From Parasegetibacter sp. NRK P23 (GTDB lineage Bacteria; Bacteroidota; Bacteroidia; Chitinophagales; Chitinophagaceae), in assembly GCF_023721715.1 (NCBI RefSeq), contig NZ_JAMDLG010000001.1, positions 2,891,784-2,955,783 of the forward strand: 64,000 nt of DNA, given 5' to 3'. This document shows positions 43,393-55,867 of this stretch, piece after piece (within the stretch, counting starts at the first letter, position 1; every line of letters starts with the position of its first letter). Below the pieces are notes generated by a model. That model was not told the origin of the DNA. It ran no database searches and was given only the letters and a program-made list of their open reading frames with translations. The translations under genes and the position numbers were made by a program.

Positions 43393-43734
43393 TCACAATT
43401 CGTATATTTTGTTCATGACCACCCATTTCTCCCCTTCCTTCGCAAAAGGAAGCGGACGTTGAAAACGCCACATCAGCTTTTCCCATTCCTGCACTTTGGG
43501 GTTAGCCGCATCCAGCATCGCCTTACGTTCAAAACTGAAAGTATCCTCGGTTTCCATAATCATGAACAAGCGGTTTCCCACGCAATAAATTTCCATTTGC
43601 CGTACACCGGCCGCCAGGATACTTTCGTTCACTTCGGGCCATCCGTTTTCAGCCTTATGCCATTCCCGGTACGCCGAAATCAGGTCCGGATCATCTTCGA
43701 GGTCAAGGGCCATGCAATAACGTTTCATGGCCAC
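43393..43734 (-). CDS. L-rhamnose mutarotase-family protein (possible L-fucose mutarotase)
   Basis: 113 aa, one RhaM/DUF718 dimeric alpha-beta domain: REWHKAENGWPEVNESI (with the likely catalytic His26), MEIYCVGNRLFMIMET (Tyr50), then WEKLMWRFQRPLPFA. The family interconverts anomers of L-rhamnose; I recall that members near L-fucose genes do the same for L-fucose, which is relevant next to a GH29 gene. A second in-frame start (residue 3) is possible. First in a two-gene unit with the AraC gene, and the GH29 gene is convergent. Confidence 0.88.
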   Translation of the reverse strand: MAMKRYCMALDLEDDPDLISAYREWHKAENGWPEVNESILAAGVRQMEIYCVGNRLFMIMETEDTFSFERKAMLDAANPKVQEWEKLMWRFQRPLPFAKEGEKWVVMNKIYEL

Positions 43735-43767
43735 CAGGATTTAGATGATAAATGAACACCCTTATGT

Positions 43768-43791
43768 TGTGCGGAAACACAGTACCGCACA
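43768..43791. promoter_or_regulatory. Inverted repeat upstream of the mutarotase gene
   Basis: TGTGCGG (43768-43774) and CCGCACA (43785-43791) with a 10-bp spacer, 33 bp upstream of the minus-strand start. It may be a regulator-binding site, for instance for the adjacent AraC. The rest of the 43735-44206 gap shows no gene. Confidence 0.4.
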
Positions 43792-44110
43792 TCGCTGTAC
43801 ATACGGCTGTTTTTGAAAAGAAGCGGGAAATAAACCATGGGCAGTGGCTGGAGATATAGCATCGCAAATCGTTTTAATCAGAACATCGCAGTGGTCAAAG
43901 TGGCGCCAGTTTATACATATCCGTTTTACGTTAAAGTCAACCAACCGCCGTTTCCATCAGCAAAGCAAACTCACTTAAAGTAAAACACACATGAACGCTG
44001 CAATTACAACATTGAACACACAACAAATTTATCGTCCCATCCATTGCTATCTTTATCCTAAACAGACTTTTTATTATACAAAAGAGACTCACCCCTTAAA
44101 GAAAGGTTAA

Positions 44111-45541
<1,431 letters not shown>

Positions 45542-45570
45542 ACCAACCATTCCCTCAAAAACGCTCTGCC

Positions 45571-47801
<2,231 letters not shown>

Positions 47802-47832
47802 GTACTGAAACCATTCCGATCAATTCTGACAA

Positions 47833-50445
47833 ATGAAATACGTTCACAAAAAGCGCATATTGTTACCCGCTATTTTAATATTCTTAACGAATGCGCTGTT
47901 CGCACAACTTCCTTATAAGAATCCCAACCTGGATTTTGAAACCAGGGCAAAAGACCTGATCTCCCGGCTCACGCTGGAAGAAAAAGCATCTTTGCTTTTT
48001 GACCAGTCGCCCGCGATCCCCAGACTGGGTATTAAAAAATTCAACTGGTGGAGCGAAGCGCTGCACGGTTTCGCGAACAACGACAGCGTGACCGTATTTC
48101 CTGAACCCATCGGCATGGCGGCCTCTTTCAACGACGCACTGGTATTCGACATCTTCAACGCCGTTTCCGACGAAGCACGCGCCAAATACCACGATGCACT
48201 GCGCCAGGGCAAAGAGAACAAACGTTTCCTGAGCCTGTCCGTATGGACGCCCAACGTGAACATCTTCCGCGATCCCCGCTGGGGAAGAGGACAGGAAACC
48301 TACGGAGAAGACCCTTTTCTGACGACGAAGATGGGCATCTCCGTAGTAAAAGGATTGCAGGGGCCTGATGATGCAAAGTACCGCAAACTACTCGCCTGCG
48401 CCAAACACTATGCCGTACATTCGGGCCCGGAATGGAGCAGGCATACCCTGAACCTGAACAATGTAAGCAACCGCGACCTCTGGGAGACCTATCTCCCCGC
48501 CTTCAAAGCCCTGGTGCAAGATGCCGACGTGCGCCAGGTGATGTGCGCCTACCAGCGCCTGGACGATGAACCCTGTTGCGCCAACACCAGGCTGCTGCAA
48601 ACTATTCTGCGGGAAGACTGGGGCTTTAAACATATTGTGGTATCCGATTGCGGGGCCATCACCGACTTCTATTCCAGCCACAAAACATCTTCCGACCCGC
48701 TGCATGCCGCCGCCAAAGGCGTACTGTCCGGCACCGATGTGGAATGCGTCTGGGAAGGTTACGCTTACAAAAATCTGCCGGAAGCCGTGGCCCGTGGCCT
48801 GGTAAAAGAAAAAGATGTGAACGCCAGACTCCTGAAGGTATTGATAGGGCGGTTTGAACTGGGCGACATGGACGATGACGCGCTCGTACCCTGGGCGCAA
48901 ACACCCAAATCAATCCTCAACAACAACGCGCACCGCGCCCTTGCGCTGGAAATGGCCCGGCAGTCGATGACACTGTTGCAGAACCGCAACAACACATTGC
49001 CGCTCACTAAAAACAGCAGAATAGCCGTGATAGGCCCCAACGCGGCGAACGAACCCATGCTCTGGGGCAACTACAATGGCACGCCCATCCGAACCATCAG
49101 CATACTGGAAGGCATCCGCTCCAAAGTACCTGCCGGGAAACTGTTCTACGACAAAGCCTGCGACCTGGTAGAAAACAAAGTCACGCAAAGCTATTTCTCC
49201 CACATTTCAGCAGGCCAGCAGAAAGGATTTAAAGCCACGTACTGGAACAACCGGGAAAGGACGGGTACACCGGTAACTACCACCCAAATTGTGAATCCCC
49301 TAAAGTTAACAACGGCTGGCCAGCATGAATTCGCTTCGGGTGTGGCATTGGAGCAATTCTCCGCATTGTACGAAACGGAATTCATTGCACCGGAAACGGA
49401 AGAGATCGTTTTTAAATGTGGCGCCACAGGTTATTTTGAACTTTTTGTGAACGATTCTTCCATCAGGAAATACAACAACTGGCGTACCCTTCCCTCGCGG
49501 ATTCCATTCCCGGTTGAAAAAGGAAAACGCTACAAAATTGAGATCAGGTACGCGCAACTCAACAACTGGCAGGCCAACATCGAATTCAATTTCGGTAAAG
49601 AAGTGGACGTCGATTTCACCGGGCTCATCACTAAGTTGAAAGGCATTGAAACCGTCGTATTTGTGGGCGGACTCTCCACCTTACTGGAAGGAGAAGAAAT
49701 GCCCGTTTCCTACCCCGGGTTCCGCGATGGCGACCGTACCGATATTCAACTGCCCGAAGTGCAACGCAATTGCCTGAAAGCATTACACGATGCCGGCAAA
49801 AAAGTGGTATTCGTTAACTGCTCCGGATCAGCCATCGGCATGGTGCCTGAAACCGAAAACTGCGATGCTATATTGCAAGCCTGGTATGGCGGTGAATCCG
49901 GCGGACAGGCCGTGGCCGAAGTGCTTTTCGGCGACTACAACCCTTCGGGAAAACTGCCCATCACTTTTTACAAGGATACCACCCAGTTCGGTGATTTTGA
50001 AGACTACACCATGAAAGGAAGAACTTACCGCTATCTTCAAAGCACACCCCTGTTCCCCTTCGGCTATGGATTAAGCTATACTTCTTTCAACATTAAAACG
50101 GCGCAACTCAGCACCGCTACTTTAAACAAGGACCAGGAACTGACCATCACCATCCCGGTTGAAAATACAGGGAAAAGAAAAGGCATCGAGATTGTCCAGG
50201 TATATGTAAAAAAATCCGGCGATACTAATGGGCCGCTGAGAACATTAAAAGGATTTAAAAGAGTGGAAGTGGCGCCCGGGAAACAAGCGTTGGCGGAAAT
50301 AAAATTGCCTTACCCCTCTTTTGAATTTTATGATGAAACTGGTTTTGAAATGAAAGTTACGCCGGGCGCTTACGAAATCTGGTACGGCAACAGTTCGGAT
50401 GAAAAAAACTTAAAGATGATCAGCCTGAACATCACAGACAAATAA
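47833..50445 (+). CDS. Exported GH3-family glycosidase with a PA14 domain (beta-xylosidase/beta-glucosidase type)
   Basis: 870 aa with signal peptide LLPAILIFLTNALFAQ. N-terminal barrel: NWWSEALHGFAN (71-82, typical of the xylosidase branch), SVWTPNVNIFRDPRWGRGQETYGEDP, CAKHYAVHSGPE and the nucleophile Asp272 in IVVSDCGAITDFY. The second alpha/beta domain is interrupted by a PA14-type insert (about 460-600: GFKATYWNNRERTG, then FKCGATGYFELFVNDSSIRKYNNW). A fibronectin-III-like domain closes the protein (ITIPVENTGKRKGIEIVQVYVKK). It acts on the ends of oligosaccharides, likely xylo- or gluco-configured. It lies 31 bp after the third esterase. Confidence 0.93.
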   Translation: MKYVHKKRILLPAILIFLTNALFAQLPYKNPNLDFETRAKDLISRLTLEEKASLLFDQSPAIPRLGIKKFNWWSEALHGFANNDSVTVFPEPIGMAASFNDALVFDIFNAVSDEARAKYHDALRQGKENKRFLSLSVWTPNVNIFRDPRWGRGQETYGEDPFLTTKMGISVVKGLQGPDDAKYRKLLACAKHYAVHSGPEWSRHTLNLNNVSNRDLWETYLPAFKALVQDADVRQVMCAYQRLDDEPCCANTRLLQTILREDWGFKHIVVSDCGAITDFYSSHKTSSDPLHAAAKGVLSGTDVECVWEGYAYKNLPEAVARGLVKEKDVNARLLKVLIGRFELGDMDDDALVPWAQTPKSILNNNAHRALALEMARQSMTLLQNRNNTLPLTKNSRIAVIGPNAANEPMLWGNYNGTPIRTISILEGIRSKVPAGKLFYDKACDLVENKVTQSYFSHISAGQQKGFKATYWNNRERTGTPVTTTQIVNPLKLTTAGQHEFASGVALEQFSALYETEFIAPETEEIVFKCGATGYFELFVNDSSIRKYNNWRTLPSRIPFPVEKGKRYKIEIRYAQLNNWQANIEFNFGKEVDVDFTGLITKLKGIETVVFVGGLSTLLEGEEMPVSYPGFRDGDRTDIQLPEVQRNCLKALHDAGKKVVFVNCSGSAIGMVPETENCDAILQAWYGGESGGQAVAEVLFGDYNPSGKLPITFYKDTTQFGDFEDYTMKGRTYRYLQSTPLFPFGYGLSYTSFNIKTAQLSTATLNKDQELTITIPVENTGKRKGIEIVQVYVKKSGDTNGPLRTLKGFKRVEVAPGKQALAEIKLPYPSFEFYDETGFEMKVTPGAYEIWYGNSSDEKNLKMISLNITDK

Positions 50446-50470
50446 TTTACCTTTCTACAAATACTAAAAC

Positions 50471-52402
50471 ATGCGGCGCATTTTGCTGAGTAGCCTTTTT
50501 CTATTCATTGTATTCATCCCGGTTCAAGCCCAGCAGGCGGGTATTGTTTCCCCCAACCAGAAAGCGAAGGCTGAATTGTTTAGTCTGAACAACGGCGCAG
50601 CCGGGAAGTGGCAGCTGAAACTTTCTTATGCGCACAATGGCCGCACAACAGAAGCCATCCCCGCCATCGACCTCGGGTTATCGCGCAGTGACCAGGATTT
50701 TCAAAACGAACTAAAACTCATCAAAGTGGGCAAGCCCACACCCATTAAGGAACAGTACACCGCGCTTCACGGCAAAAAATCGCTCTGCACCAACGAAGGC
50801 AATGAACTGGTCGTCTTCTTCGAGAATCCTTCCAAAGCGAAACTTAACCTCATTATACGGGCATACAACGACGGCGTGGTGTTCCGCTACGAGTTCCCGG
50901 AAAAACAAGGCACTTTTATCATAAAAGACGAGTTCACCACCTACACCATCCCAAAAGAAACACAGCGCTGGATGGAACGCTGGAACCCCGCCAACGAAGG
51001 ATTGTACACCGCGATGAGTGGTGACAAAGTGCAAAAGCAGGAATGGGGCTACCCGGCGCTTTTTCAACCCAAAGACAGTTCCTGCTGGTTCCTGCTCCAC
51101 GAGGCCGACCTCACCAGAAGTTACTGCGGCACCAAACTGAGCAACCGCAACGACAGCACCAAATACAAACTCACTTTCCCCGACGCCGGAGATGGCCGCG
51201 GAACAGGAACGCCGACACCCACCATCACCCTGCCCTGGCGATCGCCCTGGCGCGTGGTGACCATGGGCAGTCTTTCAGACATCGTATCCTCTACGCTGGT
51301 GGACGATGTTTCCACGCCTTCGGTCATTAAAAATACAGCCTGGATAAAACCCGGCACCGTATCCTGGAACTATTGGTCGAGCAACCACGGCACCAGGGAT
51401 TACAAGATTGTATGCGATTTTGCCGACCTCGCAGCTGAAATGAACTGGCCTTACACCCTGCTCGACTGGGAATGGGATGCCATGACCAACGGCGGCAACA
51501 TGGAAGACGCCGCGAAATACATCCGCTCCAAAGGCGTGAAACCACTGATATGGTACAATTCAGGCGGTAACCACACCTGGGTATCCTCCACCCCGAAAGA
51601 CAGGATGCTCACGCATGAAAACCGGATGGAAGAATTCGCGAAGTTGAAAAAACTGGGATTCGTTGGCGTGAAAGTTGACTTCTTTGAAAGCGAGAAACAG
51701 GATATGATCAATTATTACCTCGACATCCTGGAAGATGCCGCGCAGTTTGAAATGATGGTCTATTTCCACGGCTGTATCGTACCAAGAGGATGGGCCAGAA
51801 CATACCCCAACCTGATGACTTACGAAGCGGTGCGCGGCGCGGAATGGTACAACAACGGTCCCGATCTTACCAATACCGCACCGGAACACAACACCATTCT
51901 GCCTTTCACGAGGAATGTTGTCGGCTCCATGGATTATACGCCGGTCACCTTCACCAATTCACAGTTTCCGCACCTCACCTCTTATGGCCACGAGCTGGCG
52001 CTCAGCGTAATTTTTGAATCCGCACTGCAGCACCTGGCCGATCGGCCCGAAGGATACCGCCAGTTGCCCGACGCGCCGAAATCCTTCCTGAAAACGGTGC
52101 CCGCGTCGTGGGACGAAACACGCTTACTGGATGGTACGCCCGGCAAAAACGTCTTCATGGCAAGGCGCAAAGGGAACACCTGGTACATCGCCGGCATCAG
52201 TGCGGAACTGCGGGAAAGACAAACCAATATTTCACTTGATTTTTTGCCGGAGGGAAAAGCATTTAAGCTAACCCTCATCGCTGATGGCAAACACGATAAA
52301 GAATTTTCAACCCGGCAACTTGTAGTGGAACGAAAAGACAAGGTAAATGTACGGCTGCTGCGACGCGGAGGTTTCGCGGCCGTGCTTCACCCGGTTGAAT
52401 AA
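50471..52402 (+). CDS. Exported GH97-family glycosidase, probably retaining type (alpha-galactosidase-like)
   Basis: 643 aa with signal peptide RRILLSSLFLFIVFIPVQAQ. N-terminal beta-sandwich (about 20-280), catalytic barrel (about 295-560), C-terminal beta domain. Barrel strands: WYNSGGNHTW, FVGVKVDFFESEKQD with Asp403, CIVPRGWARTYPNLMTYEAVRGAE with Glu452 and Glu458. GH97 splits into inverting enzymes (glutamate bases) and retaining enzymes with an aspartate nucleophile. The KVDFF aspartate fits the retaining branch, whose studied member is an alpha-galactosidase. Substrate is inference. It lies 25 bp behind the GH3 gene. Confidence 0.9.
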   Translation: MRRILLSSLFLFIVFIPVQAQQAGIVSPNQKAKAELFSLNNGAAGKWQLKLSYAHNGRTTEAIPAIDLGLSRSDQDFQNELKLIKVGKPTPIKEQYTALHGKKSLCTNEGNELVVFFENPSKAKLNLIIRAYNDGVVFRYEFPEKQGTFIIKDEFTTYTIPKETQRWMERWNPANEGLYTAMSGDKVQKQEWGYPALFQPKDSSCWFLLHEADLTRSYCGTKLSNRNDSTKYKLTFPDAGDGRGTGTPTPTITLPWRSPWRVVTMGSLSDIVSSTLVDDVSTPSVIKNTAWIKPGTVSWNYWSSNHGTRDYKIVCDFADLAAEMNWPYTLLDWEWDAMTNGGNMEDAAKYIRSKGVKPLIWYNSGGNHTWVSSTPKDRMLTHENRMEEFAKLKKLGFVGVKVDFFESEKQDMINYYLDILEDAAQFEMMVYFHGCIVPRGWARTYPNLMTYEAVRGAEWYNNGPDLTNTAPEHNTILPFTRNVVGSMDYTPVTFTNSQFPHLTSYGHELALSVIFESALQHLADRPEGYRQLPDAPKSFLKTVPASWDETRLLDGTPGKNVFMARRKGNTWYIAGISAELRERQTNISLDFLPEGKAFKLTLIADGKHDKEFSTRQLVVERKDKVNVRLLRRGGFAAVLHPVE

Positions 52403-52448
52403 ACGGCATTCCTCCGCACCCTGATTTCTATTCATTCAAAACAATTTT

Positions 52449-53576
52449 ATGAAAAAAACAATCGGTTCATCGCGGAGAAATTTCCTTTATCAATCCGGCC
52501 TTGCAGGCCTGGGCATGACCTTATTCAGCCCCGCGGACCTGCTTCCGGGATCATCATCAAAACCAACCACAATGCCTGATAAAAATGGGAAACTCGGCAT
52601 CGCCCTCGTGGGACTGGGCAATTACGCCACCGGACAACTCGCGCCAGCGTTGCTGCAAACGGAACACTGCTACCTTGCGGGGATCGTTACCGGAACGCCT
52701 TCCAAAATACCCACCTGGAAAGAAAAATACAATATCCCCGACGAGAACATTTACAACTACGACAATTACGATCGTATAAAGGACAACAAGAACATCGATA
52801 TCATTTACGTGGTGCTACCCAACAGCATGCACGCTGAATATACCATCCGTGGTTTCGGGGCAGGCAAACACGTGATCTGCGAAAAACCCATGGCCATTAC
52901 GGTGGAAGATTGTGACAAGATGCTGGCCGCACAGCAAAAAGCAGGTAAAAAATTTTCCATCGGGTACCGGTTACATTTCGACCCATTCAACCTGGAGATG
53001 GCCAGACTGGGCACACAAAAAGTATTCGGCAACCTGAAAAAAATATCAGGTGCTTTCGGCTTTAAAGCGGAAGCCGGACAATGGCGCCTTTCCAAACAAT
53101 ACGCCGGCGGCGGACCGTTAATGGACCTCGGCATATATGTGGTGCAGGGCATGTGCTATACATCGGGCATGAACCCGATTGCCGTTACTGCCGTGGAAGG
53201 TGAAAAAACCGACCCGGTGCGGTTTAAAGAGGTGGAACAATCCCTTTCCTGGGAATTTGAGTTTCAAGGCGGACTTAAAGGGGAAGGAAGCGCCACTTAC
53301 GACGCCCTCACCAATTTCCTGAAAGCGGAAGCCGAACAGGGCAGTTTTGAATTGAAACCAGCTTACAATTATGGCCGGCAAAGAGGGTATACACCTAACG
53401 GCGACATGCAACTCACGCCCGTGAACCAACAGGCGAAACAAATGGATGCATTCGCGCTATCCATCAAAAACAACCAGCCCAGCATTGTACCTGGAGAAAT
53501 GGGGCGCAGGGACGTGAAATACCTCCAGGCCATTTATGAAGCCATGCGCACAGGAAAGAAGGTGAAACTCTCCTGA
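52449..53576 (+). CDS. Tat-exported Gfo/Idh/MocA oxidoreductase, glucose-fructose oxidoreductase-like
   Basis: 375 aa. Twin-arginine leader SSRRNFLYQSGLAGLGMTL, so it is probably folded with its cofactor before export. Rossmann loop VGLGNYATG, YVVLPNSMHAEYTIRGF, and the family EKP motif in KHVICEKPMAIT (145-147). The C-terminal domain reads FSIGYRLHFDPFN, then QWRLSKQYAGGGPLMDLGIY, very close to Zymomonas glucose-fructose oxidoreductase, which carries a tightly bound NADP and works in the periplasm. It would oxidise an aldose or related sugar. Last gene of the esterase/glycosidase operon, 46 bp behind GH97. It meets the dehydratase operon head to head, only 22 bp between stops. Confidence 0.9.
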   Translation: MKKTIGSSRRNFLYQSGLAGLGMTLFSPADLLPGSSSKPTTMPDKNGKLGIALVGLGNYATGQLAPALLQTEHCYLAGIVTGTPSKIPTWKEKYNIPDENIYNYDNYDRIKDNKNIDIIYVVLPNSMHAEYTIRGFGAGKHVICEKPMAITVEDCDKMLAAQQKAGKKFSIGYRLHFDPFNLEMARLGTQKVFGNLKKISGAFGFKAEAGQWRLSKQYAGGGPLMDLGIYVVQGMCYTSGMNPIAVTAVEGEKTDPVRFKEVEQSLSWEFEFQGGLKGEGSATYDALTNFLKAEAEQGSFELKPAYNYGRQRGYTPNGDMQLTPVNQQAKQMDAFALSIKNNQPSIVPGEMGRRDVKYLQAIYEAMRTGKKVKLS

Positions 53577-53598
53577 GCACATGACTTAACATATAGGA

Positions 53599-54879
53599 TT
53601 AAACGAAGAATGGCACGTTGGGCACCGCGTATTTTTTCATGGCGTCGATATTCATATCCACACCGATGCCCGGTTTCTCTGAAAGGGTAATGAAACTGTC
53701 TTTCACCCATTCTCCTTCGTATTGAACAATCTCCTTGTACATGGGTTCCGTATGGAAATAAGATTGCCATTCGAGGATCAGGAAATTGGGCACGGAGGCG
53801 CATACATGGCAGGCGGCCATACAACCGAGGAAAGAAGCCACCATGTGCGGGGCGAATGGCGTGTAGTAAAGGTTCGCCAGGTTGGCGATGCGTTGGCCCT
53901 CTCCCAGCCCTCCTGCTTTCTGAAGGTCAGGCATCACAATATCCACCGCGCCGATCTCCAGCATTTCACGGAAACCATAGGCCAGGTATTGGTTCTCGCC
54001 TGCGGCTATGGGGGTGGAAGAAGAATCCCTGATGGATTTATACGCCTGCACATTTTCGGCAGGCGTGGGCTCTTCCAGCCAGAGCAGGTTGAGCGGCTCC
54101 AGTCTTTTCGCTACCGCGTGGCCGGTAACGGCGTCATAACGGCCATGCATATCCACCAGAATATCCACATTGGGACCAACGGCCTGCCGCGCAGCGGCCA
54201 CCTGGTCGTACATGCGCTGCAATTCGCCCGGACTGGCGGTCCAGTTGTAGCGGTCATATTTGTTGGGGTCATTGAATTGATCGAGGTCGAACTTGATGGC
54301 GTTGAAGCCCATGCTTTTTGACTTTGCGGCGGCTTCCGCGAAATCTTTGGGTTGCGGCAGGTTGCGCTGGTACAGGGCCGTATCGCAATACACCCTGATC
54401 TTGTCGCGGAACTTTCCGCCCAGCAACCGGTACACCGGCACATTCAGGGCTTTCCCGGCAATATCCCAGAGCGCCGTTTCTATGGCTGATAGTACTGCCA
54501 CGTACATACCCGCCTGCGCGCCCTGAAAAAATCCCCCTTTGCGAATGTCTTCAAACAAACGGTGCACATCCAAAGGATTCCGGCCTTTGAGGCGCATTTC
54601 GAAGTTTTTCACGAGGTGATAAGTACCCATTACGGCATCCACCCCTTCTCCGCAACCATAAATATCCTGGTTGGTAAAAATCTTCACGAACAGACTTCCC
54701 CTGATGTACCCGCATTTAATCTCCGTTATTTTCAGATCGGAAGGCGCGGAAGGTTTCGAATAATCGTCCACAGCTTTTTCGTACCCATTCCCGAATACAT
54801 TGAGCGAAGCGAAGGGCGCCATGGCCGAAGCGATGGCTGCTTTGGATAGAAAGGACCTCCTTGAATTATAGTCAGACAT
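53599..54879 (-). CDS. Tat-exported enolase-superfamily dehydratase (galactonate dehydratase-like)
   Basis: 426 aa. Twin-arginine leader NSRRSFLSKAAIASAMAPF, rare for sugar-acid dehydratases, which are usually cytoplasmic. The barrel carries the mandelate-racemase-group layout: Lys196 in NAIKFDLD, metal ligands Asp243 (VDMHGRYD, with His245), Glu269 (WLEEPTP) and Glu295 (AAGENQ), and the catalytic pair Asp318 and His345 (TPFAPHMVAS). The DxHGR motif matches the D-galactonate dehydratase branch. It should dehydrate an aldonic or uronic-type acid to a 2-keto-3-deoxy acid. Last gene of the minus-strand operon, 36 bp after the RraA-like gene. Confidence 0.9.
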   Translation of the reverse strand: MSDYNSRRSFLSKAAIASAMAPFASLNVFGNGYEKAVDDYSKPSAPSDLKITEIKCGYIRGSLFVKIFTNQDIYGCGEGVDAVMGTYHLVKNFEMRLKGRNPLDVHRLFEDIRKGGFFQGAQAGMYVAVLSAIETALWDIAGKALNVPVYRLLGGKFRDKIRVYCDTALYQRNLPQPKDFAEAAAKSKSMGFNAIKFDLDQFNDPNKYDRYNWTASPGELQRMYDQVAAARQAVGPNVDILVDMHGRYDAVTGHAVAKRLEPLNLLWLEEPTPAENVQAYKSIRDSSSTPIAAGENQYLAYGFREMLEIGAVDIVMPDLQKAGGLGEGQRIANLANLYYTPFAPHMVASFLGCMAACHVCASVPNFLILEWQSYFHTEPMYKEIVQYEGEWVKDSFITLSEKPGIGVDMNIDAMKKYAVPNVPFFV

Positions 54880-54915
54880 ATATTTTGTTTTGAATGAATG
54901 ATTTAAAAATGACCG

Positions 54916-55857
54916 CTACCAGGTTCTTTCTTTCAGAAACTCCTGGATCTGTTCTTTCGCGACGGGCAATTCGTTGATATGATCGTTCAGCCATTTCGAG
55001 AAATCGCGTTCAATTTCATCGGACCAGCGGGCATCGATCTGCCCTGCGGTATATTTTCCCTCCCGAAGTCTTTCATGGCCGAACATATCGCGCAACCGCA
55101 CAATCTCCGAAGTGGTTACCACTTTTTCCGCCAGGTGCGGCGGCACGAATACCACCACGCCCATTTTACCCAGCACCACATCACCCGGCATTACGGTAAC
55201 TGTTCGTATCCTTGTGGGCTGGTTGATGCCTACGATCATCGTATTCAGGTCTCCGGGCGGATTGTGGTGGGAAGGATCATAACTGGTATAGAACGAAGTA
55301 AAACCGCCGATTTCTTTCAAACCTTCCACATCGCGCAGCGCGCCGTCATAAACGATACCGTTACCCGATTTCGCGTAGATGGCGTTCCCCACGTTGTCCC
55401 CGATGGTAGGGCCATTCCTTTTCGCCCCGAACTGATCGGCCACATACACATCCCCTTTAACGAGAAGGTCCACCGCCCAGGTGTTCTGCCCCCTTTTTCC
55501 CGTTTTCTTTCCCGCCGAATCAATGGCCTTCCACACATCGGGCCGTCCTGGCATGAAGGTGGCCGTAACCGCTCTTCCCACCAGCACACTGTCCGGGTTG
55601 ATCCGCTCCCATCCTTCCGCGATCTGGTAGGCGTATCCTGCATTTTTCATCACGGCCCAGGCCTCTTCCACGCTCACCGCTTTCATGCGTGTAAGGATTT
55701 TATCGGAGACTTTTGGGCGTCCATCGGGAAAACGTTCCCCCTTCCATTCCGGGGTAAGCGCGATCAGTTGTTCTTTGGAAATCTGCACTTGCTGCGCGAT
55801 ACTTTGCTGCCCCAGTATAACCAGCAGCAACACAAAAATGGTTTTCGCTTTTATCAT
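54916..55857 (-). CDS. Exported RraA-family protein (aldolase-like)
   Basis: 313 aa with a Sec signal peptide (KTIFVLLLVILGQQSIAQ). The RraA/HMG-aldolase fold is indicated by RNGPTIGDNVGNA, then NGIVYDGALRDVEGLKEIG with the Arg-Asp pair that in the class II pyruvate aldolases binds pyruvate and metal. The later loop, normally ADxxGVVVVP, reads VLGKMGVVVFVP, so an acidic residue is absent. The family includes both aldolases cleaving 4-hydroxy-2-oxo acids and the RNase E inhibitor; the former is more plausible for an exported protein next to a dehydratase. It starts 10 bp after the transporter stop. Confidence 0.85.
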   Translation of the reverse strand: MIKAKTIFVLLLVILGQQSIAQQVQISKEQLIALTPEWKGERFPDGRPKVSDKILTRMKAVSVEEAWAVMKNAGYAYQIAEGWERINPDSVLVGRAVTATFMPGRPDVWKAIDSAGKKTGKRGQNTWAVDLLVKGDVYVADQFGAKRNGPTIGDNVGNAIYAKSGNGIVYDGALRDVEGLKEIGGFTSFYTSYDPSHHNPPGDLNTMIVGINQPTRIRTVTVMPGDVVLGKMGVVVFVPPHLAEKVVTTSEIVRLRDMFGHERLREGKYTAGQIDARWSDEIERDFSKWLNDHINELPVAKEQIQEFLKERTW

Positions 55858-55867
55858 AAGACTTGTT

